From Timema cristinae (Eukaryota > Arthropoda > Insecta > Phasmatodea > Timematidae): DNA of 64,000 nt. Below the pieces are notes generated by a model, which searched no databases, had not been told where the DNA came from, and worked only from the letters and a program-made list of their open reading frames with translations. This document shows positions 46,183-59,820 of the stretch, one piece after another. The first letter of the stretch is position 1. Each line of letters begins with the position of its first letter. The DNA lies in the NCBI GenBank assembly GCA_039000515.1, contig JBCFYV010001001.1:1003830-1067829 (forward strand), written 5' to 3'. The position numbers and the translations under genes are program-made.

Positions 46183-46543
46183 GACGCAATCGACGGAGGT
46201 GAGACAACATACTAATGTTGCGTGTGCACGTGGCCCAGTGAGCTAAAGTAGCCGACGAGAACAGCGGAGGTGCGGGTTGACGTGCCAATTCAAGGTCGCG
46301 ATTTAGCCTGCAGGACCGGTCGGTTGTTACTTTGTCTCACCTTCTTTTCTCTCGGCGGGTCTAGAAGTGGCGGGCGATGTGGTCGTATTACAAATCTTGA
46401 TGGATCTTTTCGCCGGTTGGCTCGACGAAAAAAAAAGAAAGCTTTCAGCAGACGCTCGCCCTCATGGCCTAGTGTTTTTAGAGGTCGACCGTCAAGCGAC
46501 GGGGCCTTGGTTACACCCCTAGGGCCATATGTGTTGAATTAAG
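46183..46543 (+). other. CpG-rich block next to the 33-bp minisatellite
   Basis: About 360 bases of GC- and CpG-rich sequence, unlike the AT-rich flanks, ending in AAG followed by GTAATG, a donor-like site. An A/B-box-like pair (TGGCCCAGTGAGC, then GCGGGTTGACGTGCC) near its start would also fit a tRNA-derived element. ORFs in it differ between segments 2 and 3 by frameshifts, so it is not evidently coding. It may be a noncoding exon, promoter or repeat. Confidence 0.3.
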
Positions 46544-46659
46544 GTAATGTTTTATTTGCTCACGAGTTTGTGTGTGATATTTGTAGTGCTGTCTTAGGTT
46601 AAGTTAATTTATTTGTTACCTGTTAGCCATGTTATGATATAGGCTACATTTTCTTTTGT

Positions 46660-46907
46660 CACCGCTTTTTACTACTCGTTCAGGCTATACGCATTATGTA
46701 CTAATTATGGTGATGTGTTAGGAATGAAGAAGGTTACATTTAATTTAAATATACCCGAATTTGTGTGGAGGGAGATTGTGAAACTTTTTTTTTTTAAGAG
46801 AAAATTACATATAAGTACATCCGTCTGAATTTCAACCTGGTCCTCTACATCGCTTGCAAAACCAAACAAGAAAATACCGATGCCTTTGTCCGTGTATCCA
46901 CCGATGT
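46660..46907 (-). mobile_element. SINE, family C
   Basis: Minus strand: tail block (TTTTTACTACTCGTTCAGGC on +), cgaatttgtgtggagggag, then a worn head. It has a T-run where the body is usually unique. Confidence 0.6.
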
Positions 46908-47204
46908 GGGTATCAGTCACAGCCAATAGAAAGGCAAGGAACGATTTCTTAACCAATCCTGTTCTATCGAAACAAAATAATCTGTTTAGGTTAGGTTACA
47001 GACTTTTCCTCGAGTTTCCATTTTATCTGCTCGCGACAACCATTCGGCTTGTGGGGAGAGAGGGAGAGCTCTCTCTCCCTGGAATGTAACAAAGAATCCT
47101 CTGTATTCACCGCAAATATTTGTTTCCGCAACTAAAATCTGGGACTAAAATGTTGACTATCCTTGGCTTTATTTGGAGTGGGGAGGAATGGGAGGGGGTT
47201 AGAA

Positions 47205-47216
47205 GGGGGGGGGGGG
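47205..47216. repeat. Poly-G tract
   Basis: Twelve G in a row, preceded by other G-runs. It could form a quadruplex, but no function is indicated. The surrounding 46908-47295 has no recognised gene. Confidence 0.85.
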
Positions 47217-47295
47217 TCACTGGAACATTAGCGTTCTTGTAGTGAAAGTGTTTTTATGGGGTAATAACAGCATAGTACAGTTTTTTTCTACTTCA

Positions 47296-47500
47296 CCGCT
47301 TTTTATACCTGTTCAGGCAATCCATAAAACTACTCTGATGGGGTAGGGGGATGAAGGAAAGTATTTTTAGAGGTAAAATACCCACATAGCTTTGGGCGGA
47401 GAGTGGGGAAACCATTTAGGGGAAACCATCCTCGGTAACCCTAGGGGTATGAATCCCCATATCCCCTCTTTTCAAATTTGTCTTACACAAAATGAGCCTT
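47296..47500 (-). mobile_element. SINE, family C remnant
   Basis: Worn minus-strand copy: ccgctttttatacctgttc, then ggcggagagtggggaaacc, ccatcctcggtaaccc and a lost head. The last stretch of segment 2 (47501-47957) shows nothing recognisable. Confidence 0.5.
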
Positions 47501-47957
47501 GATCAACCATTGACCCCCTGAAGAGGGTCTAGAAAATTACTAACAGTTCAAGTATTATAGGCAACTGTCTCTGCACTGTCACTTTTGAAGATATTATTAA
47601 GACTTTTTAAAAAAGTATAAAAAAGTAAAGTTATATAAAAGTTGACACAAAAAAAAAAATTCCTTCCCGTCAAAATTCTCTAGATCCCTTCAAATGTAAT
47701 ACAAACGTAAATAGAACAATATCCTAACTGAAGTTTTTAAATTTAAATCCCACAAGAGTAACTGGTTTGGGGTTTTATCTGGGTTCCTAATGACCTCCGG
47801 CAAATCCTCTTTTGGGGTCCCGCCTATTTGTTGCACATCCAATCGTCTTCCTTTTCTGTCATGTCATGAATACTGAGGAGAAACAAAAAAAACATTAAAA
47901 TCTTTCTTGATTCAAACCATTAAAACAAAAAAGGGGGTGGTTGGGAGAATAGACTTA

Positions 47958-48057
47958 NNNNNNNNNNNNNNNNNNNNNNNNNNNNNNNNNNNNNNNNNNN
48001 NNNNNNNNNNNNNNNNNNNNNNNNNNNNNNNNNNNNNNNNNNNNNNNNNNNNNNNNN
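47958..48057. other. Assembly gap, 100 N
   Basis: Exactly 100 N. Segment 2 ends in unique sequence, and segment 3 begins at the equivalent of 10054. Confidence 0.99.
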
Positions 48058-48104
48058 CGATCTACTTTTTACTAAGCTAACTAGAAATTAACAGTAAAAC
48101 ATGA

Positions 48105-48264
48105 CAGGTAGATTAGAGCTCAAACCCTGGTCGGTTTTACTGAGGGTGGTTTTACTAAATGGCTTCTCATTCTTCCTCATTACGCACATGCGGGTACATT
48201 TCCTCTTTATTTTAATGTCTCCATCCCTAGCCCATTATTTTACGAAAGAGTAGTGAGACGCGAT
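48105..48264 (+). mobile_element. SINE, family C remnant, segment 3
   Basis: Equivalent of 10101-10260 and identical to it as far as read. Segment 3 begins just after the position of the (GAT)n tract. Confidence 0.55.
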
Positions 48265-48754
48265 TCATAAACATACAGACTTTCCAAAATTGAAAGCTGG
48301 TCACTCATAGTTGATTGAGATCACAGAACTATCTGCAACTGCACTCTTTGCCTTCTTGAAAGTAAATATGGCAACAATGTTTGTTTCCGCTCCCCCCTCT
48401 TGAGTGGACCATTGTACCTGTCTAACAGCAAAGGCTGTGTAGACATTGACCGTCTCCGCTTGGTGAGCGGCTCAATGGAGTGGTCAAACATGTCTTGGTT
48501 CTGTTCACAGCTTCACACCCGCAAGGTCAGAGCAGTACTACAGTTGCATCTAGTTAGGTTTTGATAACTATTACCTACAGACTTTGTCATAGAATCACTG
48601 TCGTATGTGGGATGAGGGAGGTAAGTGGGGTGGGCGTCTAAGAAATTAAACCCCTGAATATCAGAGGTTGCAGAATATAATTTGTGTAGGGGAGGGGCGA
48701 ACTTTTGTCCCAGTCCCCCGCCCCGCTTTCTAAAGGTCCTTTCCTCTGAGAGTT

Positions 48755-48965
48755 GTTTGAAAATTTGCTACTCCTTGAAGCTATTTGGAGTCTTCCTCCC
48801 AAATATAGTTTTTGAAAATTAAATGACTCTAGAAATTATTTGGATTAATCCCTTCCAAGCAAATGTTTGAAAACTAGATGCATCTGGAAGCTATTCGGAG
48901 TAATCCTTTTCAGGAAATTGTTTAAAAATTAGTTGCCTATAGAAGTTATTTTGAGCTTTTTTTTT
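48755..48965. repeat. Diverged 56-bp tandem repeat, segment 3
   Basis: Equivalent of 10751-10961, the same as segment 1 where compared. Confidence 0.6.
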
Positions 48966-49884
48966 ATTAATCTTATCATATTAGATAACATTTTAGCGGA
49001 ATAAAATAGGCCTAAATCTAGAGGGAGCAAGAAGGGGGTCAAATTAATTCCATGGGGGGATTTTTTCAAAAGGAGGACAACCTAAACCCCCCTTGGCCCC
49101 TCCGGTTCCGAAGCCACTAAAGGATACAGGTTACAGTTCTTTAAATAAAACATTATCTTTTGCAATTTATTGACTCTTGAACAATGGCAAAAAAAATAAA
49201 TAAAGAAAGGGACAGAAAAACTGTTCTTGGCCAAAATGACCTTGTCTAGATTTGATCCAAACGTCCTTGAGCACACATTACACATGTGGGAGATGTTAGT
49301 AGCGAATCTGATCGTCACTCACTTTCATACTGTGAAATAATAGGATAAACTAAAAACATCGAATCATTCATTAGATTCGATAGTGACTATATTTTTCAAA
49401 GAAACTAAACATAATTTGAAAGGCGGATGAATACGGATACAGAACCAACATGTTATGCATTCCGCAACACTTTTCCTTCAATGACGTAACAATATACATA
49501 CACACACACATATATCAAGGGGCAATGGGCCTTTGTGCTCTCGGTTAACAGTGGCGAATTTCTGGCCTTGCGACGTTTGTCACATCCCCCACCCCTCCCG
49601 AAAAGTGACCCGTTGGGTCCAACCTATATCAAGAGAAACGTTTTTATAATGTGCATAGCTTGTTGGCTTAAGGAAACATTAAAAAAAATGTAGGCCTACA
49701 CAACTTGAGAAATAAAATTAGATAAGTTACATTGTATTAGTTACTATTTTGTGTGAAAGGGGGCCCTTGATTCCTCTGAGTGGACCTGATAGTCCATCAA
49801 GGTAAGACTGCGTGCTATATTTCAGGGTAGACGGAATTCACAAAGTGAGAATGTAGGGCCTATCTAATTATTATTCTACTACAA

Positions 49885-50264
49885 AGCCACATGACTGACT
49901 CACTCACTGACATTAATGTTTACTTACTTCCAGACGAGCTAGAAACTTGAAATTTTGCAAACTTCTAGCTTCTAGCCTGTAACCGACGGGAAAATTCCAA
50001 AAAGTTAAAAAAAATTAATGTTTAACTCCCTAAAAAAAAATCAAAATGACGGAGCAACTTTAAAGTCGGTGTGAAGGACTTATCTTGGAGGTATCTTGTG
50101 GCTAAACAATAAGACCTATCAAAAAAATGGCTCTGGAATTACATTAGTTTACATCCACTTGCAAAGAAAACTCACCGGGGATTTGGGGACGGAGCCCCCA
50201 ACGAGCAAAGCGAGTTTGACATCTACAATCCGTACCATCCTGTAACGTTCGTTCATTTACACAA
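49885..50264. repeat. Probable interspersed repeat with G/C hairpin, segment 3
   Basis: Equivalent of 11881-12260, with its hairpin at 50183-50201. Confidence 0.3.
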
Positions 50265-50924
50265 GGTGTATGTTTGTCTTGTGCGTCACAGAGGTAGTAG
50301 CTATGAATGCACGGTCTTCGTAATATCAAGTCTGTTTCGTGAAGGAACTATATCCCACCGATAGCTGGGATTAGTTCTAAACACAGCCAAGATATGCCTA
50401 TTCATCTAATAGCTATGTTCAACTATTTATACTCAAATAAATAGAACTCCAGTTACAATACATAACAAGACTCTTATTAAAGCTAGGACCAGGACTCGCC
50501 CTAGGAATTTTTCTATCCCACTTAATCCTCAAATTAACACTTAACATTTTAAAAGTCATTATGTTAAATATAAGTACGCTTCCAAGATCTATGACCAATG
50601 ACCTTTAATTTTTAACTAGTATCATTAATAACAATTCATAAATTAATTAAAGAATAAGCTAACCATTTATAGTTTTTAGCTATTTGTACAAATCTCCGCT
50701 TTGTTTTTGTCTTTTTCCGATTTCCGTTTGTGATTCTTTGCACCTGGTAGTTTGTCTCTTATCGGACATCTATTTGTAGGTTAAAATTTGTTTAAAAAAC
50801 ATAATAATCAAAACCAAAATATAAAATGTATCGTTTAATAACCAATGGAGCACCTTGGTTCTGTAAAATAAGCAAAACAATAGATAAACACACTTATCAC
50901 CAGGACTGGATATTTATGATGTAA

Positions 50925-51088
50925 TATTATTATTATTATTATTATTATTAGCACCGCGTCTTACTACCCGTTCGGGTTATACGCACTTACGCTAATGTGT
51001 AATGGTAGGGTGATTGTGAAATGAAATGGAGGACCTACAGTTTAACGTGGAATCCGAACCACTGTGGAGGCCTGGCATTCCTCACATC
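50925..51088 (-). mobile_element. SINE, family A, 5'-truncated, segment 3
   Basis: Equivalent of 12921-13084. Confidence 0.8.
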
Positions 51089-51319
51089 ATATTTTTATTG
51101 ATTTATCACATACTCGTACACTGCTCTCATAAATTTTGTTCATAATCACCTGGCTGTAGAAATATAAAGTACATAGTTTTTTTTTCATTTGGGAATTGTG
51201 GGTTATATTTTCTTGGCTTGCGTCTTTTTAGAGGAATTTTTTAGGATCTATAGAGTCATATTAATATTTTTTATTCATTTTAAGGTATATATGTTGAATG
51301 TATATATCTTTATTTAAAT

Positions 51320-51586
51320 CAGGTGACCTGGTGGTCTAGGGGTAAGGTGTCAGACTTCTATGCTGGCGGCCGGGGTTTAATCCTCGGTCCCGGCACAGAT
51401 TTATCTGATTTCCAAACCCTTCCTTCACCTCTGACAAGACATCTTGTGAATGTGGGGAATGCCAGGCCTCCACCGTGGTTCGGATTCCACGTTAAACTGT
51501 AGGTCCTCCATTTCATCTCACAATCACCCTTCCATTACACATTAGCGTAAGAGCGTACAACCCGAACGGGTAGTAAGACGCGGTGC

Positions 51587-51619
<33 letters not shown>
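51320..51619 (+). mobile_element. SINE, family A, full length, segment 3
   Basis: Equivalent of 13316-13615, with duplications at 51309-51319 and 51620-51630. Confidence 0.85.
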
Positions 51620-51620
<1 letters not shown>

Positions 51621-52443
51621 TTATTTAAATACCATCGATATTTTATCAATCCGTAAATGTATCCAACCAACAGTTGTCAAACCTAGAAGATGATGCAGGC
51701 AATTAACTTTGTATCCTCTTTGCTTGTATGGTTTTAAAATACGCATAACAGGTGATTTGGAGAGGTTCTTTGACAAGGAGGGAAAAACAGTTTTTCCCAA
51801 TAAATTATTTTCATAACTTATTAATTTTCAATTTCCTACATTTTTGTCGCCCTTCAAAACTTGTCGCCCCGTGCAAATGCACTGGCTACACCGTCGATAA
51901 AGCCGGCCCTGACTAAGACCTTAGCACAGAGGCCGCCTTTTTTTGTATTCCGCTGGCAACCCGTCCGAGTATCTCGGTTATTTACCACTTAAAAGTATCC
52001 TGTCTGAAGGTAACTTATCAAACACACGACGACCGGAATAATTTAGTTTCAATTGATGAAAACTGTTTTGCGCGTTCTCTGAATGTGTTCAGAGTTCGTC
52101 TCAACACACCATCTCGCACTCTCCACAATAATGCGGGCGCATTCCCTTTATAAGTTACACCTAATCCCTAACAAAACCCATTAGATCAAGTCATTATCCC
52201 GCCCTCCCTCACCGCTCAAGGTCGTAGAAAGCTAATTTATTTAGGGGGGGTTCCGCTAGAAAATGTTGCTACATCTTTACAGTTTAGCCATTTAAAGTTT
52301 GTGTACCTACCCCTTAGGGGGGACACCCATCAAATTCCAGGGGACTCCAGAACCCGTCAATTCTATGCTCTTGCCTTCCTCCTCGCGTTGGATCTACTAG
52401 TTTATAATACTTTTTTCCTTCTTCGGAGACCCGCGTCTGTGTT

Positions 52444-52659
52444 CACATAGGCTAAGGCGCTAGCCTCGCCTGGTCTGGTTTGACGCTGACGAGGTCAGGG
52501 TTATAATCCTGGATGGGTATAATGAGGGACTTTTTATTTTGTTGGCGCTCCACCCTTTCCTCCACGCATATGTGGATGCACTTACTCTAAATTATTATTC
52601 TCATTTCTTACTACCCCATTATTGTAATTATTAAAGTGCGGACATCCCAGCTGTGATGG
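52444..52659 (+). mobile_element. SINE, family C, segment 3
   Basis: Equivalent of 14440-14655. Confidence 0.55.
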
Positions 52660-52695
52660 ACATTATATATATTAGAAAAACTTGGTGAAGACGAT

Positions 52696-52767
52696 TCCTG
52701 GATAGCTCAGTGGTAGACCATTGGCGTGCCAAGCCAAAGATCCCAGGTTATAATCTCTTGTTCAAGG
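52696..52767 (+). pseudogene. tRNA-Gly(GCC)-like pseudogene, segment 3
   Basis: Equivalent of 14692-14763. Confidence 0.5.
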
Positions 52768-52838
52768 GTTATTTTTCAACTATGTTTAATTTAGTTGAAA
52801 GATCTATCCAGAGACGGCCGTATCTGTAACCAAAGCTA

Positions 52839-53066
52839 CAGTAGCCCCATGGCTTCTTTGGTACTGACTGACAGCTCACAGCTGACAGCTTTAAAAAGAT
52901 ACCAGACCAAATTATGTAGCCATACGCCGAACCATGTGATCTGCAAAAACATGTGTTTAGCAGCTGTCTCTTCTGACGGTCAAAATGTAGGTATATACCT
53001 AAATGTTGACTGTCAGAAATTAGCTGTGAGCTGTCAGTCAGCACCAAAGAAGCCATGGGGTTACTG
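52839..53066. mobile_element. Tc1/mariner-like foldback MITE, segment 3
   Basis: Equivalent of 14835-15062, same length and sequence as far as read. Confidence 0.75.
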
Positions 53067-53601
53067 TAGGCTAATTCCTACTATGGTAACGAGCTGGGTT
53101 GAAACTTCACGTTAGCTCCTACACTAACTGAAAAATAACCGAACAGATGTCGACAAAGTTGTTGTGCCATGAATCATGCCAGATAAGCGAAATCAGAAAT
53201 ACTTCCTGAGTAATCGATTGTTTCACTAAGAGTGGGGTAGAGTTGCGAACAGAGTCCAATTTTCAAAGAAAGCGTCTTATAGAAAATATACACTTTTTCT
53301 TTGCGTTCAACATTTATAACATATTACTGTATTATAGTTGTTTTTACAGGTTTTGATATGACATGACTTGACGTATGAATACGTGAAAGTATACCCCAAT
53401 TTTCTTACATATCTGACTGCTAAAAAAAGTCACTAATTTTTTCTCTTGAATTAATACGTCAAGTCATGTGATGTACTTGTCACTTTTGATAAATATTATC
53501 TATAGGCCTATCTATAAAATAACACTAATAATATAGTGTGACATGTTATCATCGTTAACCGCAAAAAATATGTTCATTTGTAAAACAATCTAGGTATAGA
53601 T

Positions 53602-54065
53602 CACTGGTTCCCAAACTTTTCCGACCTACCGCCCCCTTGTTTACATAACTCATCTCAAGTGCTCTCTACACTATTAAAATCATTATTTAGAATAGCGGTT
53701 TTTAATGACCCACTGAGGAGGGAAATAACTCGATACAACTGATAACGGTAACATTTAATGATCAATTTATTCCAAATCAAATTCAAGCTCTTCTAGTTTA
53801 ATTAGTCAAATAACTAAACAATATTGGTTAAATTTCTTCAGTGGCAACAACTTTTTAAAGTCTGATAGTTACATAACGAATCTATTAGCTACCACATTTA
53901 ATAATTATCTCACTATTCAGTAATTTCTTAATGCGATGAATGGGCTTGGTGAAGTGATAAAATTTCTCCAATGTCAGATTTAAAGTCACTTAGCAGGAAT
54001 CTAAGATCACACCTCTGGCGCCCTCTTGTCTCCTAACACCCTTCTAAGCCCACTTTGGCAACCCA
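53602..54065 (+). mobile_element. hAT-type nonautonomous element, segment 3
   Basis: Equivalent of 15598-16060. It differs by one extra C near the left end. Confidence 0.6.
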
Positions 54066-54140
54066 TCTAGTAACTTTTCTTGCTGCCAAATAAGGTGTTA
54101 GGTAGTCCTACCTAAGAAATGGACTCTACATGAACTAAGG

Positions 54141-54805
54141 CAGGGGTCTCCAAACTACGGTTCATGTGCCACATCCGGCCCACCATAAAATGATATCCGG
54201 CCCGTTCCAAGATTTTATCAAAAAACAAATTAATTGTTTATCTTTGATATTTCTTAACCACGCAATATATTTGACTTGTCCAATTCCTATCCACACGTGT
54301 GTTTCCCCCCACGACACCAAGCCAGAGCTGTCGGAATTGCAAACCCTCATTTTCAGTCGCAGGTGCCATTCCTTATACCTACAAAAGAATGGCTTGACTG
54401 AGACGATTTTATGCAGTTCCAAGTCTCCCGGCAGAAGGTTATAAAAGGAAAGTCCCGAAAGATGTTATCTAATTTAAAAAAATAAGTAATTATATTGACT
54501 AATTATTATAAATATAAATTATTACATACAAATTGATTCATTTCTCGCAGAGAAGAATCAACGTCAATCAATTTTATCAAACAATGACTGGCTTTGGAAA
54601 GTGGCATTTTTTACAGACGTGACCGGCCATATGACTTGAATCTAAATTTGCTTATTGAAACAAATTTGATTTATGATCTATTTGTGAATGTCAAGGCAAA
54701 AATAATGCTACTTGAAGAACAGGTGAACGTAACTTGAGCCCACAAAAATGTGTAAAATATACTCGTATTATGTGGCCCGCATAGCAAAATGTTTGGAGAC
54801 CCCTG
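54141..54805 (+). mobile_element. hAT nonautonomous transposon, segment 3
   Basis: Equivalent of 16136-16799, with duplications at 54133-54140 and 54806-54813. Confidence 0.92.
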
Positions 54806-55202
54806 AACTAAGGTGTCATCCATTAACCTGGTAACTCTTTTTTATTACCTTTTTTTACTCCTTTTCTCCCTTATGTAACACAAAGTAGACACTTTGTATG
54901 ACTCCTGACCCCTTCAAACTGTGCTACGTAACTTTTGACTCGGATATAATACAACTAAGAATCGTAAGTTGTCTATAAGTATGTTTACCTACTAACGAGG
55001 AAAACAAAACTAATATTATTTTCCCGCCATTAGAATTTAAGTTACATAACATTGGGATGTACCCACCATCCTAGCCATGTAACACCATGTAGACATTAGA
55101 GCTCACCACTACTCCCGTCTTTGCTGCGTGACGTGGTTTATGTGTGACCCCTAAACAGTTGCCTTGATTCCGCTAAATAGCAGATAGCGTCACGACATTT
55201 CT

Positions 55203-55502
55203 GTGATTAAATTAGCGAGTGGTTCGTGGAGTATTTTCACATCGTATTGCCACCTGACGCACATGGCTTGCCCCATTGTTACCGCATGGCGAATTCACAA
55301 AGCTACTCTTTTAGACAAGGACTTCCTGTTGCACCTGCGGTATTATTACGATTTGGTTAAACAGATGCCGAGCTGGGAAGGAATGTGTTTGAGCGTACTA
55401 CGGGGAGAAAAAGAATGCTCGAGTTTTGTGGTGATATACGGAGCTGAGCGCGATGCATATTGCACGCAGGGCAGGCATAGCACGAGAAGTGGTTCCAGCT
55501 AG
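55203..55502 (+). pseudogene. Possible piggyBac-like remnant, segment 3
   Basis: Equivalent of 17197-17496, identical protein. Confidence 0.35.
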
Positions 55503-56180
55503 GAACCACATATTGAAACCAACCCTCAGACAGTTTTCAACGCCGCAAGTGAAATGGCATGGGAATTATAGGAGCTTTCTGTTATATTTATATTCCGAGT
55601 TAGACTCGGAATTTAATAACTTAGTGTAACTCTACTCTGTTAGTAAATAAAAAGAAAGAAGATGAATTGGATATGTGTGTACATAGGAAAAAGAGAAACC
55701 CGCGTTGAGATAATGTTATCATCGGATGTTCCAGACATGGGTTTTTATGAAATCATGCCGACTGAATAGAATTCAGTTTGATGAAGTTTATCAACTGATT
55801 GAAAATGAAAACACAAGGCAAGAACGCAACGCTGAAAGTGAAGAAAAACTAGCAGTGCTTAAAACTGCGTGGTGCATGTGCAGAGGACACGTGCAAATTG
55901 TACGCCTACTACAACCAAAGGCACGCCTGTGCTCTGACCATTGTGCGGTAAACCAACCATAAAAACACTTAACACAGATGACATATACTCTGCATCACGT
56001 GTTTCTCTGCTGCGCCTGCCCTGTGTGCAATGTGTGGTGGGCTTAAAAAATTAAGGTGGTATTTTAATTATATATTAGTTAGTCTTAATCATTTAGTCAA
56101 AACATTTTTTGAAATAGATATTGAGAGTTGCAGCAGATTCGGCTTGGAGACTAATATTTGAGACACTATATTTTTTTAAA

Positions 56181-56426
56181 GCTCGTTATACTACCCGTCC
56201 GGGCAATGCACATATTTACTAATTAGGTCCTACTATAATAGTTTAGGAATGAAGAAGGTTTAATTTAGATCAAATGTTTCCGCATTTGCGTGGAGGTAGA
56301 ATAGAAAACCATTTAGGAAAAAATACCCTCAGTACACCCGACTGGGATTCGAGCCTCGATATTTCCCACATCGACATTCCAATATATTGCGAAAGTGATG
56401 CTTTAGATCATGCAGCCACCGAAGCA
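56181..56426 (-). mobile_element. SINE, family C, segment 3
   Basis: Equivalent of 18176-18420. Confidence 0.7.
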
Positions 56427-57278
56427 GATTATAGATATTTAAATGTAACAACGCAATCGAGATAACCGAAGTTTAATTTCTCAAATATGTATCTCTAGTT
56501 GCCAATATTTGTTTGAATTTAGTTTCTTTGGCAAATTTTACCAACCATTACCCGCCACCTCCTTCTCTTCCCTTAACACACTATTTCTGGTTTAATAGGC
56601 TCTAGATTCCCCCTCCTAAAACCCAACCCTTTCACCTACTTACTATGCCGCAAGACGCCACTTGGGGTAAAATGTCCATCTCTAGCTCTCTGCAGCCTTT
56701 CACAAAGGATATGTCTCCAGTGGAAGTGGTGGCGGCCAACCGAAGATAAAAAAGTAGAAGTATTTATCTATCACTCCCTTTCCTTCCTGTTTACACAATT
56801 CCGTCGAATGATCTGTGCACATCTCACATATCCATCCTCACTTTAGGATATGGGGTAAAATACAAGCGTCACATTAACCTGTGCCCATCATATCACAGTT
56901 AAGGCCCTTGGCCCTGTCGAGTGCAAGTCTAAAACCTATTTTGTGGGATGGTGGGCGGGAGGGTGAAAGGCGTGGCGTGGCGTGGCTTCACAACCAACCA
57001 AAGTATCCTTCCGCGCCAACGAGAACAGATGGATCATGGAAACCATAGATGGCGCTAGCTACTGGACAGGTCTTCCGGAAAAATCATACTTTTGAAAATA
57101 TCAGTTTTCTCGAAAACGAGTGAAATGTTTATGTTAATATTTCCAACACCCATTCTAAGATAATGTATCGATGTTTATTAATGGTTACGTTTTCTTATTT
57201 TTTGTTATGAAGCAGGGAGTTTTCTATTGAAAAATGTCAATTTTATCGATATTTGATCACTGTTAAATTTATATAGGA

Positions 57279-57490
57279 GGTGTGTATACAACTTAATCAA
57301 CATGCTTCTAGTCGGTGTGTATACAACTTAATCAACATGCTTTCTAGTCAGTGTGTAGACAACTTAATCAACATGTGTCTAGTCGGTGTGTATACAACTT
57401 AATCAACATGCTTTCTAGTCAGTGTGTAGACAACTTATTCAACATGCTTCTAGTCGGTGTGTATACAACTTAATCAACATGCTTCTAGTC
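57279..57490. repeat. 35-bp minisatellite, segment 3
   Basis: Same length (212 bases) and same variant order as segment 1. Confidence 0.9.
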
Positions 57491-57705
57491 TTTAACAAAC
57501 CGTTTCTGAAAAGAAAACTGCAAAACAATAAACATTCTTGAAGGTAACCGTTTGTTCCCATGGCTCTGCATTTCCACGCCAATTGAAAAGGGCCAATCGC
57601 CTTAAAACTCGGCACTCCCAAAACTCCGACGCCACAGTTAACTTGTCTTAATAGAGGGGACGTGGCATTAGGTTATACATTATTGGGACCATAAATTGAA
57701 ACCAA

Positions 57706-58121
57706 GTCATTTGGCCTAAAATAAATCTTTAGCAAAAAAAGATGTTGTTAAGTTCACAAAAATCATTTGGTCCATAATTATTCGACCCAAAAATTAGATC
57801 CAAAAGTCATTTGGCGTAAAATGAATTTCGAGTAAATTTATTTAATGGTGTTAATTTCACCAAAAATCAGTTGGCTTAAAATCTTACTGCACAAAATTTG
57901 AAACGAAAAGTCATTTGGCCTAAAATGAATTTCTATATAAAAAATTAATATGGTTAAGTTAATCAAAAATCAATTGGCCTAAAACCGTTTGGCCCAAAAA
58001 TTGAAACTAAAATTAATTCCCCCTAAAATAAATTTCGAGTAAAAAACAAATTATGTTAAATGTGCCATAAATCAGTTGGCCTAAAGTCATTTGGCCTTCA
58101 CTTTAGGCCAACATACGTTGG
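57706..58121. repeat. 104-bp TTTGGCCTAAA satellite, segment 3
   Basis: Equivalent of 39921-40337, nearly identical, same inverted terminal unit. From 58122 to 59116 nothing is recognised. Confidence 0.8.
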
Positions 58122-59116
58122 TTGTACCCTAAACTGAATTATGATTCCGGATACAATAATTTGTCTTGAATATATAAATTTATGGATGCGCTTCATCAGA
58201 TGAGCTTTATTCTCACATTTGATTCGATTAAAAGTTCATTTGAAACGGATTTTTTAAAACTAACAACGCACATTGATTCAATACAATCTTAATACTGTCT
58301 ATACAGTGACGTGTTGCCAAATATTTTCCCAGTCTTTGATATAATACATATTACCGAGATTAAATATTGGCTCAACTCTCAATATTTTCTTAAAATAAAA
58401 TGGTTTTGTTTACTTTTTTAATATATTTGGCCTATTACTAACTTATATTTGCGGGTACATTTATTTCTGTCACTTCAGCGTATTTTATTTTCCTGATTAA
58501 AAAAAACTATTTCAAGAACTAGGCCCCAATAAAAATGGCATGCAACGCTTATAAAAATGTTTTTATATAGACCCAAGAAAAACACACATACATAGTGTAT
58601 ACACCTAAATCAACCAAACTGGTGGCAGACTAAAATTTTATTGAAACCTCAATGTTAATATATAATTTCACAAATTCATGTCTCCTGTCTTTTATATTAA
58701 TATCCCCCCTCATCACCTCACTCCTCTAGGAAAATAAAAACTTGGCCGCTTGTGGGGATTTGGGGAGTTTATCCGTAAAAAATTAGATTTAAAATGTAAA
58801 TTATATTCTAAGATAATAGGTTAACAAAGATACACATGCTTAGTGAGAAATTAGAATCAAAATTTACTTTAACACAATGCCTTTTTTTTAATTAAAAAAT
58901 CCTAGCACTTTTAAAACTTGTCCGGCAATTGCCGACATTGGTTTTGGCTACTTCCTATTGGTTGGGCAGCTGCTATTTTCAACAATAAAAGCAAACGCCG
59001 ATGGTCACACGTCACCGCTTTCAAACAATGCATCTCTCACTTGAACATGTTTTAACTACTTCTCTATCTTCACTCCGTCACACTTGTTAGCAGAGCACAA
59101 CTTATTTATTAGGGCC

Positions 59117-59230
59117 ATTTATTGTATCTTGACTAGGCAGATGTTGGGGGTCACAGCCCCCTTACCATTTTACAATATATTGTATTTTGACTATACATAT
59201 GTTGGGGTTCACAGCCCCCTTACCATTTTA
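59117..59230. repeat. 58-bp minisatellite, two units, segment 3
   Basis: Same position as 41341-42372 with identical flanks, but only two units. This is either the short allele or a collapsed array. Confidence 0.95.
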
Positions 59231-59568
59231 CACTTAACTGCCACTTTAAGATTGTCATGACAAGGTCAAGTGAGTGGTTTGTAACGACTGGCTCCTATCA
59301 GAGAAGCTAGACTTTGATTTCAACCGGCTGCATTTGGCAATAGTTTTTCATAAATTTGGTCACCCTTTCTCCAGAAGAATTTTTGTGCTCCCACAGATTA
59401 GATATCTTAAAAGATTAGTGCTACCACGGGCGAATAGTAAAAACAAATAGTAATTAATAAGCGGTACTGTTGAAATTTGTAATCAAATATACTTTATAGG
59501 CACATTTAACATATTATATAGTAATTTTTTTTATAACTACAGTATTTAAAAAATCTATCTTTTTAGAA

Positions 59569-59820
59569 CTACGTCTTACTACCCGTTCGGGCTATATGGT
59601 TATGTAAGCCCTACCAATTATACTAATCGTTCAGGTATTAGGAAGGTTTAACTGAGATGAAGTGCACCCGCATTTGTGTTGAAGGAGATTGGAAAACCAT
59701 CTAGGGAAAACCACCCTCAGTGCAACCGACCGGAATTGAACCCCGATATCCTCGTTTCCGGCAGTCTAGTACAACACGAGAATAGCGCGTTAGACCACGC
59801 GGCCACTGAAGTGGGTATCT
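59569..59820 (-). mobile_element. SINE, family C, complete, segment 3
   Basis: Equivalent of 42706-42957, slightly closer to consensus (gaccacgcggccac). Confidence 0.8.
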
